Source: Pseudoduganella ginsengisoli
GTDB lineage: Bacteria; Pseudomonadota; Gammaproteobacteria; Burkholderiales; Burkholderiaceae_D
Length of the DNA stretch: 64,000 nt
Assembly: GCF_009720865.1 (NCBI RefSeq)
Contig: NZ_WNLA01000007.1
Location: forward strand, 62,001 to 126,000
Direction of reading: 5' to 3'
In this document: piece by piece, positions 17,780-26,087 of the stretch
Numbering within the stretch: the stretch's first letter is position 1
Layout: every line of letters starts with the position of its first letter
The notes under the pieces: model-generated
Told to the model about the DNA's origin: nothing
The model's input: the letters and a program-made list of their open reading frames with translations, nothing else
The model's database searches: none
Made by a program: the position numbers and the translations under genes

Positions 17780-19387
17780 TTACATGCGGAATACGCCGAA
17801 CTTCGTGTCCGGGATTTCCGCATTCAACGCGGCGGACAGGCCCAGGCCCAGCACCATGCGGGTGTCGGCCGGATCGATGACGCCGTCGTCCCACAGGCGC
17901 GCCGTCGCATAGTACGGGTGGCCCTGGTGTTCATACTGGTCCTTGATCGGCTGCTTGAACGTGGCTTCTTCTTCCGCCGACCATTGGCCGCCCTTCGCTT
18001 CAATGCCATCGCGTTTCACGGTGGCCAGCACGGATGCCGCCTGTTCGCCGCCCATGACGGAAATACGGGCATTCGGCCACATCCACATAAAGCGCGGCGA
18101 ATACGCGCGGCCGCACATGCCATAGTTGCCGGCGCCGAAGCTGCCGCCGATCACCACGGTGAATTTCGGCACCGCTGCCGTGGCAACCGCCGTTACCATC
18201 TTGGCGCCGTTGCGGGCAATGCCTTCGTTCTCGTACTTGCGCCCCACCATGAAGCCGGTGATGTTTTGCAGGAACACCAGCGGGATCTTGCGCTGCGCGC
18301 ACAGTTCGATGAAGTGCGCGCCTTTCAATGCGGACTCGGAGAACAAAATGCCGTTGTTGGCGACGATGCCGACTTTCATGCCATAGATGTGGGCAAAGCC
18401 GCACACCAAGGTGGTGCCGTAGCGCGCCTTGAATTCATCGAATTCGCTGCCATCGACGATGCGGGCAATGACTTCGCGGATATCGAATGGCTTGCGGGTA
18501 TCGACCGGAATCACGCCATACAATTCATTGGTCGGATATTTCGGCTCGACGGCTTCCCTTAACGCGCCCTGCTGCGGCTTGGTGCGGTTCAAGTTCGACA
18601 CGATGGTGCGGGCCATCGACAGCGCATGCAAATCATTTTGCGCCAGGTGGTCGGCCACGCCGGACAAGCGCGTGTGCACGTCGCCGCCGCCCAGGTCTTC
18701 CGCGCTGACCACTTCACCCGTTGCCGCCTTCACCAGCGGAGGGCCGCCAAGGAAAATCGTGCCCTGTTCCTTGACGATGATGGATTCATCGCTCATGGCA
18801 GGAACGTAGGCGCCGCCCGCCGTGCACGAACCCATGACGACGGCGATTTGCGGGATGCCTTTGGCCGACATATTGGCCTGGTTGAAGAAAATGCGGCCGA
18901 AATGGTCGCGGTCCGGGAACACGTCATCCTGGTTCGGCAAGTTGGCGCCGCCCGAGTCCACCAGGTAAATGCACGGCAAGTTGTTCTGGTCCGCGATTTC
19001 CTGCGCGCGCAAATGCTTCTTGACCGTCATCGGGTAATACGTGCCGCCCTTGACGGTGGCATCGTTACACACGATCACGCATTCCTGGCCCGATACGCGG
19101 CCGATACCGGTAATGATGCCGGCGGCCGGCGCCGCATCGTCATACATGCCATAGGCTGCCATTTGCGACAGTTCGAGGAACGGGGTGCCGGGATCGAGCA
19201 GCATTTGCACACGGTCGCGCGGCAGCAATTTGCCGCGCGCAACGTGCTTGGCGCACGCCGCTTCGCCGCCGCCCAGGGCCAGCTTGGCGACTTTGTCGCG
19301 CAGGTCGTCGACCAGCGCTTGCATGGCGGCGGCATTGGACTTGAAGTCGTCGCTGCGCGGATTGAGTTTGCTTTCGATGTGCGGCAT
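17780..19387 (-). CDS. liuB: Methylcrotonyl-CoA carboxylase, carboxyltransferase beta subunit
   Basis: A 535-residue carboxyltransferase, the usual MCC-beta size. It contains [19 protein letters not shown], two crotonase-like halves with [13 protein letters not shown] and [17 protein letters not shown], and the C-terminal [19 protein letters not shown]. It transfers carboxybiotin from LiuD to 3-methylcrotonyl-CoA. I set the start at the ATG at 19387, with GAGGA upstream. It is the first gene of the run. A 32-bp palindrome about 210 bases upstream, inside ychJ, is a candidate operator. Isovaleryl-CoA dehydrogenase (liuA), usually first in liu operons, is absent here. Confidence 0.94.
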   Translation of the reverse strand: MPHIESKLNPRSDDFKSNAAAMQALVDDLRDKVAKLALGGGEAACAKHVARGKLLPRDRVQMLLDPGTPFLELSQMAAYGMYDDAAPAAGIITGIGRVSGQECVIVCNDATVKGGTYYPMTVKKHLRAQEIADQNNLPCIYLVDSGGANLPNQDDVFPDRDHFGRIFFNQANMSAKGIPQIAVVMGSCTAGGAYVPAMSDESIIVKEQGTIFLGGPPLVKAATGEVVSAEDLGGGDVHTRLSGVADHLAQNDLHALSMARTIVSNLNRTKPQQGALREAVEPKYPTNELYGVIPVDTRKPFDIREVIARIVDGSEFDEFKARYGTTLVCGFAHIYGMKVGIVANNGILFSESALKGAHFIELCAQRKIPLVFLQNITGFMVGRKYENEGIARNGAKMVTAVATAAVPKFTVVIGGSFGAGNYGMCGRAYSPRFMWMWPNARISVMGGEQAASVLATVKRDGIEAKGGQWSAEEEATFKQPIKDQYEHQGHPYYATARLWDDGVIDPADTRMVLGLGLSAALNAEIPDTKFGVFRM

Positions 19388-19425
19388 TCTGGTTCCTCTT
19401 CTCAAGGCGGCGTCTCCGGCCGCGT

Positions 19426-19442
19426 CTCAGTTGATCACTGAG
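19426..19442. other. Short inverted repeat in front of liuB
   Basis: CTCAGT-TGATC-ACTGAG, perfect six-base arms with a five-base centre, 39 bases upstream of the liuB start and just after ychJ ends. It could be a weak operator or an RNA hairpin in the leader. Confidence 0.35.
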
Positions 19443-19453
19443 TTGGTCAGTGG

Positions 19454-19870
19454 TTATTCGGGAAAAGTACCGTCAACGTAGAACCAGCGCAGCCCCTCTG
19501 GTGAAGGTTCGCGCAAAAAGCGGCTGACTTCGTGCAAGCGCTGGCCTTTGCCTTGAACGCGGAATCTTGCAACGAATTCAACATAATCTTCGTTTTCTGC
19601 TTTACGTTGACGTAAACGTAAAGCAGATTTTACCTCAAGTCCCAGCCATTGCAATTTTTCATTTGGGCTGACAACCGGCTCATTCGGGCGCGTGCTGGGG
19701 TGCCACGTGGCCTGCAGGTACGCCTCGTTTTTTTGCGTGTACGCCGTGTAGCGCGAACGCATCAGTTGCTCGGCGGTTTGCGGTACGGCGGCGCCTTCTA
19801 TATAAGGGCCGCAGCAAGTGGCGAGGGAGGAACCTCCGCAAGGGCAGGCAGGGGACTTGGATTTGGACAT
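19454..19870 (-). CDS. ychJ: YchJ family (UPF0225) protein with SEC-C motif
   Basis: A 138-residue protein starting MSKSKSPACPCGGSSLATCC, the N-terminal zinc-binding SEC-C motif (CPC and CC pair). The NTF2-like YchJ domain follows (SRYTAYTQKNEAYLQATWHP, KAENEDYVEFVARFRV, HEVSRFLRE, WFYVDGTF). The function of this family is unknown. It is on the same strand as the liu/bio run and ends 66 bases before liuB. Its middle carries a 32-bp near-perfect palindrome that its coding function does not explain. A start at 19912 would add 14 residues; I prefer 19870 because the SEC-C motif is normally at the extreme N terminus. Confidence 0.85.
   Translation of the reverse strand: MSKSKSPACPCGGSSLATCCGPYIEGAAVPQTAEQLMRSRYTAYTQKNEAYLQATWHPSTRPNEPVVSPNEKLQWLGLEVKSALRLRQRKAENEDYVEFVARFRVQGKGQRLHEVSRFLREPSPEGLRWFYVDGTFPE
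19596..19627. promoter_or_regulatory. 32-bp palindrome, candidate LiuR-type operator inside ychJ
   Basis: TCTGCTTTACGTT (19596-19608) and AACGTAAAGCAGA (19615-19627) are perfect 13-base inverted arms around GACGTA, itself centred on ACGT. The core TTTACGTTnACGTAAACGTAAA resembles, from memory, sites assigned to the MerR-family leucine-catabolism regulator LiuR. It lies about 210 bases upstream of liuB, the first gene of the run. A LiuR gene is not in the window. Confidence 0.55.
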
Positions 19871-19978
19871 CGGGATGCTGATATGTGAAAGCCTGGCCTG
19901 AAGGCCCGGCACCCAGGTTTCTTAAAGAAGCGGAAATCCCGCCATTATCCGCCATATTGGGTATCCCGGCGCATGTTG

Positions 19979-21244
19979 CTAATTTGACAGCACTAGCCCG
20001 TTCAGCGTCGTTGGCGTGGATTTTCCCTGCATCAAGTCCGCCAGCAGTGCCGCCGTTCCGCACGCGAAGGTGAACCCCAGCGCCCCGTGCCCCACGTTCA
20101 GCCACAGGTTCGGATAGCGGGTGGCGCCGATAATGGGAGCGCCGTGGGGTGTGGCGGGGCGCAGGCCGGCCCAGGATTCCGCGTGGCCATAGTCGGCTGC
20201 GTGGGGCAGGGTGGCGCGGGCCAGGCGCTGCAGCGACGCGATGCGGTGCGGGTCGATGGCCGTGTCATTGCCCACCAGATCGGCCATCGCGGCCACGCGC
20301 AAATGGTTGCCGATGCGCGCATACAGCACTTTGCGCTCGAAATCCGTCACGCTGATTTCCGGCGCACGATCGTGATCGCGGATCGGCGCCGTCAGGCTAT
20401 AGCCTTTCAGCGGGTAGATCGGCAAGGCTATCCCTGCGGTTTCAGCCAGGCTGCGGCTGCAGACACCGGCCGCCAGCACGTAATGGTCCGCATGCAGGCT
20501 GCCGGCGCTGGTCAGCAGTCCATCGATGCGGCCCCGCTGCACACGCAATTGCCGCACGGCCGCCTGCACCATGCCAGTAAACCGGGCATGCGCTCGCACC
20601 CGCAGCGCCAGTGCTTCGCAAAACGCATGGCAATCCGCCACGGCTTCGCCATCGTTATAAATCCCGCCCGCCAGTTGCGGCGCCAGTTCCGCCAAGGCCG
20701 GTTCGCGCTGTACGATTTCCGCCGGGGACAGCACGTAACGCACATGGTCCGGGTCAGGCCGGGCGACCACCGCATCGAACGCTGAACGCGACCGGTACAC
20801 CACCAGCTTGCCTGCGTTGCGCCATGAAAATTCCGATAGCGGTAGAACCAGCGCCAGCTGCGCCATGGCATTGCGGCTCAACTCTCCCAATTGCAACAGC
20901 GTGGCTGTCGTGCGCCGATTGGCTCTGGCATTGCAACAGGCAAGAAACCGCGCCAGCCAGCGCCACTGGCGCCAGTCCGCTTCCGGCTTGAAGCGCATTG
21001 GCCCATCCGGCTGCAGCATCCATTGCAATGCTTTTAACGGCACGCCCGCGTCGGCCAGCGGAGCAACATAGCGGTAACTGAGTTGCCCGCCGTTACGGTA
21101 GCTGGACCCGAGGCCCACTGCTGCCGCCTGTTCCACCAGTGTCACCCGGTAGCCTGTTTCCAGCAGCCACCAGGCCGACGCCAGCCCCACGACGCCGCCG
21201 CCGATGACTATCACCTGTTGCGCAGAAGTTGACCTGTTTGCCAT
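19979..21244 (-). CDS. dadA: D-amino acid dehydrogenase (DadA-like) flavoprotein
   Basis: A 421-residue FAD-dependent amine oxidoreductase. The N-terminal dinucleotide motif is VIVIGGGVVGLASAWWLLETGY. It is followed by SSYRNGGQLSYRYVAPLAD, typical of DadA, and ends with GLRPATPHGAPIIGATRYPNLWLNVGHGALGFT. DadA oxidises D-alanine and other D-amino acids to ketoacids and feeds electrons to the respiratory chain. It is divergent from the GntR regulator that heads the cell-wall recycling genes. D-Ala released from peptidoglycan is therefore an attractive substrate, though that link is inference. No alanine racemase (dadX) lies next to it. Confidence 0.85.
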   Translation of the reverse strand: MANRSTSAQQVIVIGGGVVGLASAWWLLETGYRVTLVEQAAAVGLGSSYRNGGQLSYRYVAPLADAGVPLKALQWMLQPDGPMRFKPEADWRQWRWLARFLACCNARANRRTTATLLQLGELSRNAMAQLALVLPLSEFSWRNAGKLVVYRSRSAFDAVVARPDPDHVRYVLSPAEIVQREPALAELAPQLAGGIYNDGEAVADCHAFCEALALRVRAHARFTGMVQAAVRQLRVQRGRIDGLLTSAGSLHADHYVLAAGVCSRSLAETAGIALPIYPLKGYSLTAPIRDHDRAPEISVTDFERKVLYARIGNHLRVAAMADLVGNDTAIDPHRIASLQRLARATLPHAADYGHAESWAGLRPATPHGAPIIGATRYPNLWLNVGHGALGFTFACGTAALLADLMQGKSTPTTLNGLVLSN

Positions 21245-21271
21245 GCCTCCAGCTTACCGGTGAAATGCGGC

Positions 21272-21284
21272 ATGTGCGGCACAT
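21272..21284. promoter_or_regulatory. Palindrome between dadA and gntR
   Basis: ATGTGC-G-GCACAT, a perfect 13-base inverted repeat in the 123-base divergent intergenic region. Its place fits an operator for the GntR regulator, acting on itself and perhaps on dadA. Confidence 0.4.
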
Positions 21285-21367
21285 AACGCAGTCAATAAGG
21301 TTGGTTCAAGCAAAGATGGACGCAAAAGCGCCGCCCCGTTTACACTGGAGGCTTAGGAGAAAACCGT

Positions 21368-22111
21368 ATGAGCCAGACCAGCGTTGAATTCCACGCAGAT
21401 GTATCAGACAATTCGCCGCTGTATATGCAGATCGCGCGCAAGCTCAGTGACGACGTGCGCAACGGGCGCTACCAGGTCGACCAGGCGTTGCCGTCCGAGC
21501 GCACGTTGTCGGAACTGTTGAATGTTTCGCGCGTCACGGCGCGCAAGGCCATCGACCAGCTGGTCGAGCAGGGCCTGGTGGTGCGCCGCCGCGGTTCGGG
21601 CAATTACATTGCGCCCCGCATCGAACAGCCGTTGTCCAACCTCACCAGTTTTTCAGAACAGTTGCAACAGCGCGGCTACACGCCGAAATCGCGCTGGCTG
21701 AAGCGCGCCATCGTCACGGCATCGGCCGACGAACAAATGAGCCTGGCCCTGTCGCCCAGCAGCAAAGTCGCGCGCCTGGAGCGGCTGCGGATGGCGGACG
21801 ACGTCGTGATGGCGTATGAGGTGTCCGTGCTGCCGCAGCATATCGTGCCGAAACCGGAAGCCATCGGCGATTCGCTGTATGCGTTCCTGGAATCGACCGG
21901 CAAGGCGCCGGCGCGCGCGCTGCAGCACATCCGCGCCATGAATGCGCCGGCCGAACTGGCGCAGCAGCTGGAAGTGCCGGAAGGGCAGGCGGTATTGTTC
22001 ATCACGCGTATCGCCTACCTGGATTCCGGCGAAGCCGTGGAACTGACCCACTCGTATTGCCGCAGCGATCATTACGACTTCGTGGCGGAAATGCGACGCG
22101 CCCCCGCATAG
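21368..22111 (+). CDS. GntR/HutC-type regulator with UTRA domain
   Basis: A 247-residue repressor type. The winged helix at residues 20-85 (PLYMQIARKLSDDVRNGRYQ, LPSERTLSELLNVSRVTARKAIDQL, RRRGSGNYIAP) is followed by a UTRA sensor domain (LTSFSEQLQQRGYTPKS to the end). Relatives such as NagR/NagQ sense GlcNAc-6-phosphate or related sugar phosphates. MurQ directly downstream produces GlcNAc-6-P, so that ligand is likely. GGAG lies before the ATG. It is 24 bases from murQ and probably heads that operon. Confidence 0.9.
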   Translation: MSQTSVEFHADVSDNSPLYMQIARKLSDDVRNGRYQVDQALPSERTLSELLNVSRVTARKAIDQLVEQGLVVRRRGSGNYIAPRIEQPLSNLTSFSEQLQQRGYTPKSRWLKRAIVTASADEQMSLALSPSSKVARLERLRMADDVVMAYEVSVLPQHIVPKPEAIGDSLYAFLESTGKAPARALQHIRAMNAPAELAQQLEVPEGQAVLFITRIAYLDSGEAVELTHSYCRSDHYDFVAEMRRAPA

Positions 22112-22135
22112 CAACCCTAACTTCCAGGCCGAGCG

Positions 22136-23029
22136 ATGCTGAAAACTGAAACCCCCAGTGTTCGCCACGCACAACTGGACCAATACGCCGATGCGGACCT
22201 GGTCGGCGCCTTTGTCGACGACCAGCTGCAGGCCGTGCACGCCGTGCGCCGCGCCGCGCCCGAGATCAGCGCCGCGATCGCCGCCGCCGTGCCCCGTTTG
22301 CAGGCTGGCGGGCGTTTGCTGTACGTCGGCGCCGGCACGTCCGGCCGCCTTGGCGTGCTTGACAGCGTTGAACTGTATCCCACGTTTTCCTGGCCCCATG
22401 AGCGGGCGGTCGCGCTGCTGGCAGGCGGCGCGGGCGCCATGTTCCAGGCCGTGGAAGGGGCGGAAGACAATGCGGAGCAGGGGGCGGAAGATATCAAAGC
22501 CGTCACGCCGGGACCGCATGATGTCGTATTCCTGCTGGCCGCATCGGGCGGCACGCCTTATGTGCTGGGCGCACTGGCGGCGGCGCGGCAAGCAGGCGCA
22601 CTGACGATCGGGATTGCCAACAACCGCGATGCGCCCGTCGCCATGCGAGCCGATATCGGCATTACGCTCGACACGGGCGAAGAAGTCATTTCCGGCAGTA
22701 CGCGGTTGAAAGCGGGAACGTCGCAAAAAATCGCGCTCAATACGATTTCCAGCGCCTTGATGGTGCGGCTGCATAAAGTGTACGGCAACCTGATGGTAGA
22801 CTTGCAGGCCACCAACGCCAAGCTGGTGCAGCGCGCCGTGCGCCTGACCATGCACGCGACAGGCGTAGACGAAGCCACTGCCCGCGCCACGCTGGAACAG
22901 TGCCGCTACCACGTGAAAACCGCCATTGTCGCGCTGCTGAACGGGCAGACGCCGGAACAGGCTGAAGCCGTGCTGGCGCAAGCTGGCGGCAGTGTGCGGG
23001 CAGCGCTGGCATCCGACCGAACCAACTGA
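22136..23029 (+). CDS. murQ: N-acetylmuramic acid 6-phosphate etherase
   Basis: A 297-residue SIS-domain lyase that splits MurNAc-6-P into GlcNAc-6-P and D-lactate. The signatures VGAGTSGRLGVLDSVELYPT, ASGGTPYV, ANNRDAPVAMRADIGI, TGEEVISGSTRLKAGTSQK and NLMVDLQATNAKL are all typical of MurQ; the catalytic Glu is expected in the DSVELYP segment and a second acid in LQATN. It marks this locus as peptidoglycan sugar recycling. A MurK-like kinase gene that could supply its substrate is 3 kb downstream. Confidence 0.96.
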   Translation: MLKTETPSVRHAQLDQYADADLVGAFVDDQLQAVHAVRRAAPEISAAIAAAVPRLQAGGRLLYVGAGTSGRLGVLDSVELYPTFSWPHERAVALLAGGAGAMFQAVEGAEDNAEQGAEDIKAVTPGPHDVVFLLAASGGTPYVLGALAAARQAGALTIGIANNRDAPVAMRADIGITLDTGEEVISGSTRLKAGTSQKIALNTISSALMVRLHKVYGNLMVDLQATNAKLVQRAVRLTMHATGVDEATARATLEQCRYHVKTAIVALLNGQTPEQAEAVLAQAGGSVRAALASDRTN

Positions 23030-23038
23030 AAGTCCACT

Positions 23039-24307
23039 TTGGAAGCAACCGAACAACGCAACGCCTGGCGCTGGATACCGTCGCTGTATTTTGGCCAGGG
23101 CATACCGTACGTGGTCGTCATGACCTTGGCCACCGTGATGTACAAAAACACGGGCTTTTCCAATACCGACATTGCGCTGTACACGGGCTGGCTGTACTTG
23201 CCATGGGTGATCAAGCCATTGTGGTCGCCGCTGGTGGAAATGTTCGGCACAAGGCGGCGCTGGGTCGTCGTGCTGCAATTCCTGCTGGGAACCAGCATGG
23301 CCATGGTGGCGCTGACCACGCATTTACCCGCGTTTTTCCAGGCCAGCCTGGCCGTGCTGTGGCTGATGGCGTTCAGTTCCGCCACCCATGACATCGCGGC
23401 GGACGGCTTTTACATGCTGGCCTTGCGCAAGCAGCAGCAGGCCGCGTACGTCGGCGTGCGCAGCACGTTTTACCGGGCTGCGACCATATTGGGGCAGGGC
23501 GCGCTGGTTTCCCTGTCGGGCGTCTTGATAACACGCTATGGCGATGCCCATACGGCGTGGGCCATCGTGTTCGTGGCGCTGGGCGCATTGTTTTTGGCGC
23601 TGTTCGCGTGGCATGCGTTGGTCTTGCCCCGTCCCGCAGCGGATCAGCCGCCGGCTGCCGGCCATGCGCTGTACCGCGAATTCTTCGACACCTTTGCTGC
23701 TTTTTTCCGCAAGGAGGGCATTGCCGTCATCCTTGGCTTCCTGCTGCTGTTCCGCCTCGGCGAAGCGCAATTGCTGAAAATGGCCACGCCATTCCTGCTT
23801 GACCCGCGCAATGTGGGCGGGCTGGGATTGTCGAACACGGATTATGGTTTTGCCTATGGCACGGTGGGCATCCTGGCACTGACGGCGGGCGGCTTGCTGG
23901 GCGGTGTGACGATTGCCCGCTTTGGCTTGAAACGGTGCCTGTGGCCGATGGCGTTTGCCGTGCACGTGCCGGACCTGGTGTTTGTCTGGCTGTCCACGAT
24001 GATGCCGTCCAGCCTGGCCGTGATTACCGGCGCCATCGCGCTGGAACAGTTTGGCTATGGCTTCGGCTTTGCGTCCTACCTGATGTTCATGATCATGGTG
24101 TCTGATGGCGCGCACAAGACGGCGCATTATGCGATTTGCACGGGTTTCATGGCGCTGGGCATGATGGCGCCGCAAATGGCCAGCGGCTGGATCCAGCAGC
24201 AGCTGGGCTACCAGCACTTCTTCATTTATGCGTGCCTGGCCACGATCCCGGCGTTTGCCGTGACGGCGCTGATCAAGGTCGATCCCGCGTTCGGGCGCGA
24301 GGGCTGA
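23039..24307 (+). CDS. ampG: AmpG-type muropeptide permease (MFS)
   Basis: A 422-residue 12-helix transporter. SLYFGQGIPYVVVMTLATVMYKNTG, WLYLPWVIKPLWSPLVEMFGTRRRW and ATHDIAADGFYMLAL (the conserved His-Asp-x-x-x-Asp of AmpG-like MFS) assign it to the AmpG/PAT branch. It should carry GlcNAc-anhydroMurNAc peptides from periplasm to cytoplasm. The best start is TTG at 23039, nine bases after murQ; I see no good ribosome site, so coupling to murQ is likely. It is shorter than E. coli AmpG, which has two extra helices. Confidence 0.85.
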   Translation: MEATEQRNAWRWIPSLYFGQGIPYVVVMTLATVMYKNTGFSNTDIALYTGWLYLPWVIKPLWSPLVEMFGTRRRWVVVLQFLLGTSMAMVALTTHLPAFFQASLAVLWLMAFSSATHDIAADGFYMLALRKQQQAAYVGVRSTFYRAATILGQGALVSLSGVLITRYGDAHTAWAIVFVALGALFLALFAWHALVLPRPAADQPPAAGHALYREFFDTFAAFFRKEGIAVILGFLLLFRLGEAQLLKMATPFLLDPRNVGGLGLSNTDYGFAYGTVGILALTAGGLLGGVTIARFGLKRCLWPMAFAVHVPDLVFVWLSTMMPSSLAVITGAIALEQFGYGFGFASYLMFMIMVSDGAHKTAHYAICTGFMALGMMAPQMASGWIQQQLGYQHFFIYACLATIPAFAVTALIKVDPAFGREG

Positions 24308-24350
24308 CACACTTACCGCTACAATACGGGCGCAATCACTGAATCGAGGT

Positions 24351-26009
24351 ATGGTTTTGAATCCGAAAAAGCGGCTGACCCTGACCGCCGGCGCTGCCGC
24401 CGCCCTGGCGGCGCTGATGAGCGCCTGTTCCACCACGTCGCTGGCGCCGCCGTTGCCTGACGCGCAGCCATCCGGCGCGGGTACGGTTCCCGGCGCGGCG
24501 CCTTTGCCCGCCACTGGCAAAGCGCCAGCCACCAATGGTGTGTTGCCGCCGCCCGCACCGCGCGAATTCCGTGCGGCGTGGGTATCGACTGTCGCCAATA
24601 TCGATTGGCCCAGCCGCAGCAACTTGCCGGTAGCAAAACAGCAAGCAGAAGCCATTGCGATTTTGGACCGCGCCCGCGCGCTGAATTTGAATGCCATCGT
24701 GCTGCAAGTGCGTCCCAGCGCGGATGCGATTTACCCGTCCGAACTGGAACCGTGGAGTGAATTCCTGACAGGCCAGCAAGGTAAAGCGCCTTCGCCGGCC
24801 TATGATCCGCTGCAATTCTGGATCGACCAGGCGCACGCGCGGGGGCTGGAATTGCATGCATGGTTCAACCCTTACCGTGCGCGCCATGCGACGGCAAAAT
24901 CCCCGGCAGCGCGCAGCCACATTTCCGTAACGAAGCCCAATACGGTGAAAACCTATGGCCGTTACCAGTGGATGGATCCGGGCGAGCAGGAAGCGTCGAA
25001 ACACACGCTCGACGTGGTGCTGGACGTGGTGCGGCGCTATGACATCGATGGCGTGCATATCGATGACTATTTCTATCCTTATCCGATTGAAGCGCCTAGC
25101 GCCACGGGGGCAGAAACGGCTGCGCTGGATGTGCCGTCTTCCGGCGGCATGAAGCCGGAGCTGGAATTCCCGGACCAGCCGGCATGGCAGCGCTACGTGC
25201 AGGGCGGCGGCAGGCTGGATCGCGCGTCGTGGCGCCGGCAAAACGTCAACCAGCTGATTGAAGCGCTGTACACGGGCATCCACAAGGAAAAAGCGTGGGT
25301 GCGCTTTGGCATCAGCCCATTCGGCATCGGCCGCCCGGACCGCCGGCCGCCCGGCATAGTCGGCTTTTCCCAGTATGACAAGCTGTATGCGGATGCGGAA
25401 CTGTGGCTGAAAAATGGCTGGCTCGATTACCTGGCGCCGCAGCTGTATTGGCCGATTGCCCAGCAACCGCAGGCGTTTGACGTGCTGCTGGATTACTGGC
25501 TACGTGAAAACACGAAGGGCCGCCATGTGTGGCCGGGGCTTTACACGAGCAGGATCGACAACACGGCGAAGTCGTTTGATGCGGAGGAAATCGTCAAGCA
25601 AATCGGCATCACGCGCAGCCGGCAGGGCGTCAATGGGCACGTGCACTTCAGCATTGCCGCATTGATGCAAAACCGCAAAGGGGTGGCGGACCAGCTGCGC
25701 ACGGCCAGCTATACCAGCGCGGCGCTGGTGCCGGCCACGCCGTGGCTGGGGGCCGATGCACCGGCTGCGCCGCGCGTATCGGCGCGGCGGGGCGTGGGCG
25801 GGCTGGATTTGAGCCTGTCCACCGGCAAAACCACGACGCAGTTTGCGATCTGGGCGAAATACGGCAACGAATGGCGCTTTATCACGGCGCCATCGAATTT
25901 GACGGAAGTGACGTTGGCGGACGATGGCGCGTTGCAGCCAGTCATTGCCGTGGTCAGCGCCGTGGATCGCCTGGGCAATGAAAGCGAAAGAGTCACTGCA
26001 CAGCTATAA
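24351..26009 (+). CDS. GHL10-family glycosyl hydrolase lipoprotein (DigH/YddW-like)
   Basis: A protein of about 550 residues with a lipoprotein signal ending LAALMSAC, a Pro-rich linker and a GHL10 (UPF0748) catalytic domain: REFRAAWVSTVANIDWPS, LNAIVLQVRPSADAIYPSE, GLELHAWFNPYRAR, YDIDGVHIDDYFYPYPI and WLDYLAPQLYWPI. E. coli YddW (DigH) of this family cleaves denuded peptidoglycan glycans. That activity fits the neighbours, so it probably trims stripped strands in the periplasm at the outer membrane. The ATG at 24351 lies one base after GAGG; a TTG at 24357 has the better seven-base spacing. A -10-like TACAAT is at 24320. Confidence 0.85.
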   Translation: MVLNPKKRLTLTAGAAAALAALMSACSTTSLAPPLPDAQPSGAGTVPGAAPLPATGKAPATNGVLPPPAPREFRAAWVSTVANIDWPSRSNLPVAKQQAEAIAILDRARALNLNAIVLQVRPSADAIYPSELEPWSEFLTGQQGKAPSPAYDPLQFWIDQAHARGLELHAWFNPYRARHATAKSPAARSHISVTKPNTVKTYGRYQWMDPGEQEASKHTLDVVLDVVRRYDIDGVHIDDYFYPYPIEAPSATGAETAALDVPSSGGMKPELEFPDQPAWQRYVQGGGRLDRASWRRQNVNQLIEALYTGIHKEKAWVRFGISPFGIGRPDRRPPGIVGFSQYDKLYADAELWLKNGWLDYLAPQLYWPIAQQPQAFDVLLDYWLRENTKGRHVWPGLYTSRIDNTAKSFDAEEIVKQIGITRSRQGVNGHVHFSIAALMQNRKGVADQLRTASYTSAALVPATPWLGADAPAAPRVSARRGVGGLDLSLSTGKTTTQFAIWAKYGNEWRFITAPSNLTEVTLADDGALQPVIAVVSAVDRLGNESERVTAQL

Positions 26010-26050
26010 CGAATCGGCATTTCGTTGGCTGGAAATAGTTGCAAATCACG

Positions 26051-26067
26051 TTGGTGCCTGGCACCAA
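26051..26067. promoter_or_regulatory. 17-bp palindrome before the MurK-like kinase gene
   Basis: TTGGTGCC-T-GGCACCAA, perfect eight-base arms, in the 78-base gap between the GHL10 gene and the kinase gene, 20 bases before its ATG. It could be an operator for the GntR regulator, a leader hairpin, or a small dispersed repeat. Confidence 0.4.
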
Positions 26068-26087
26068 ATTATTTCGAAAGATTTGAC

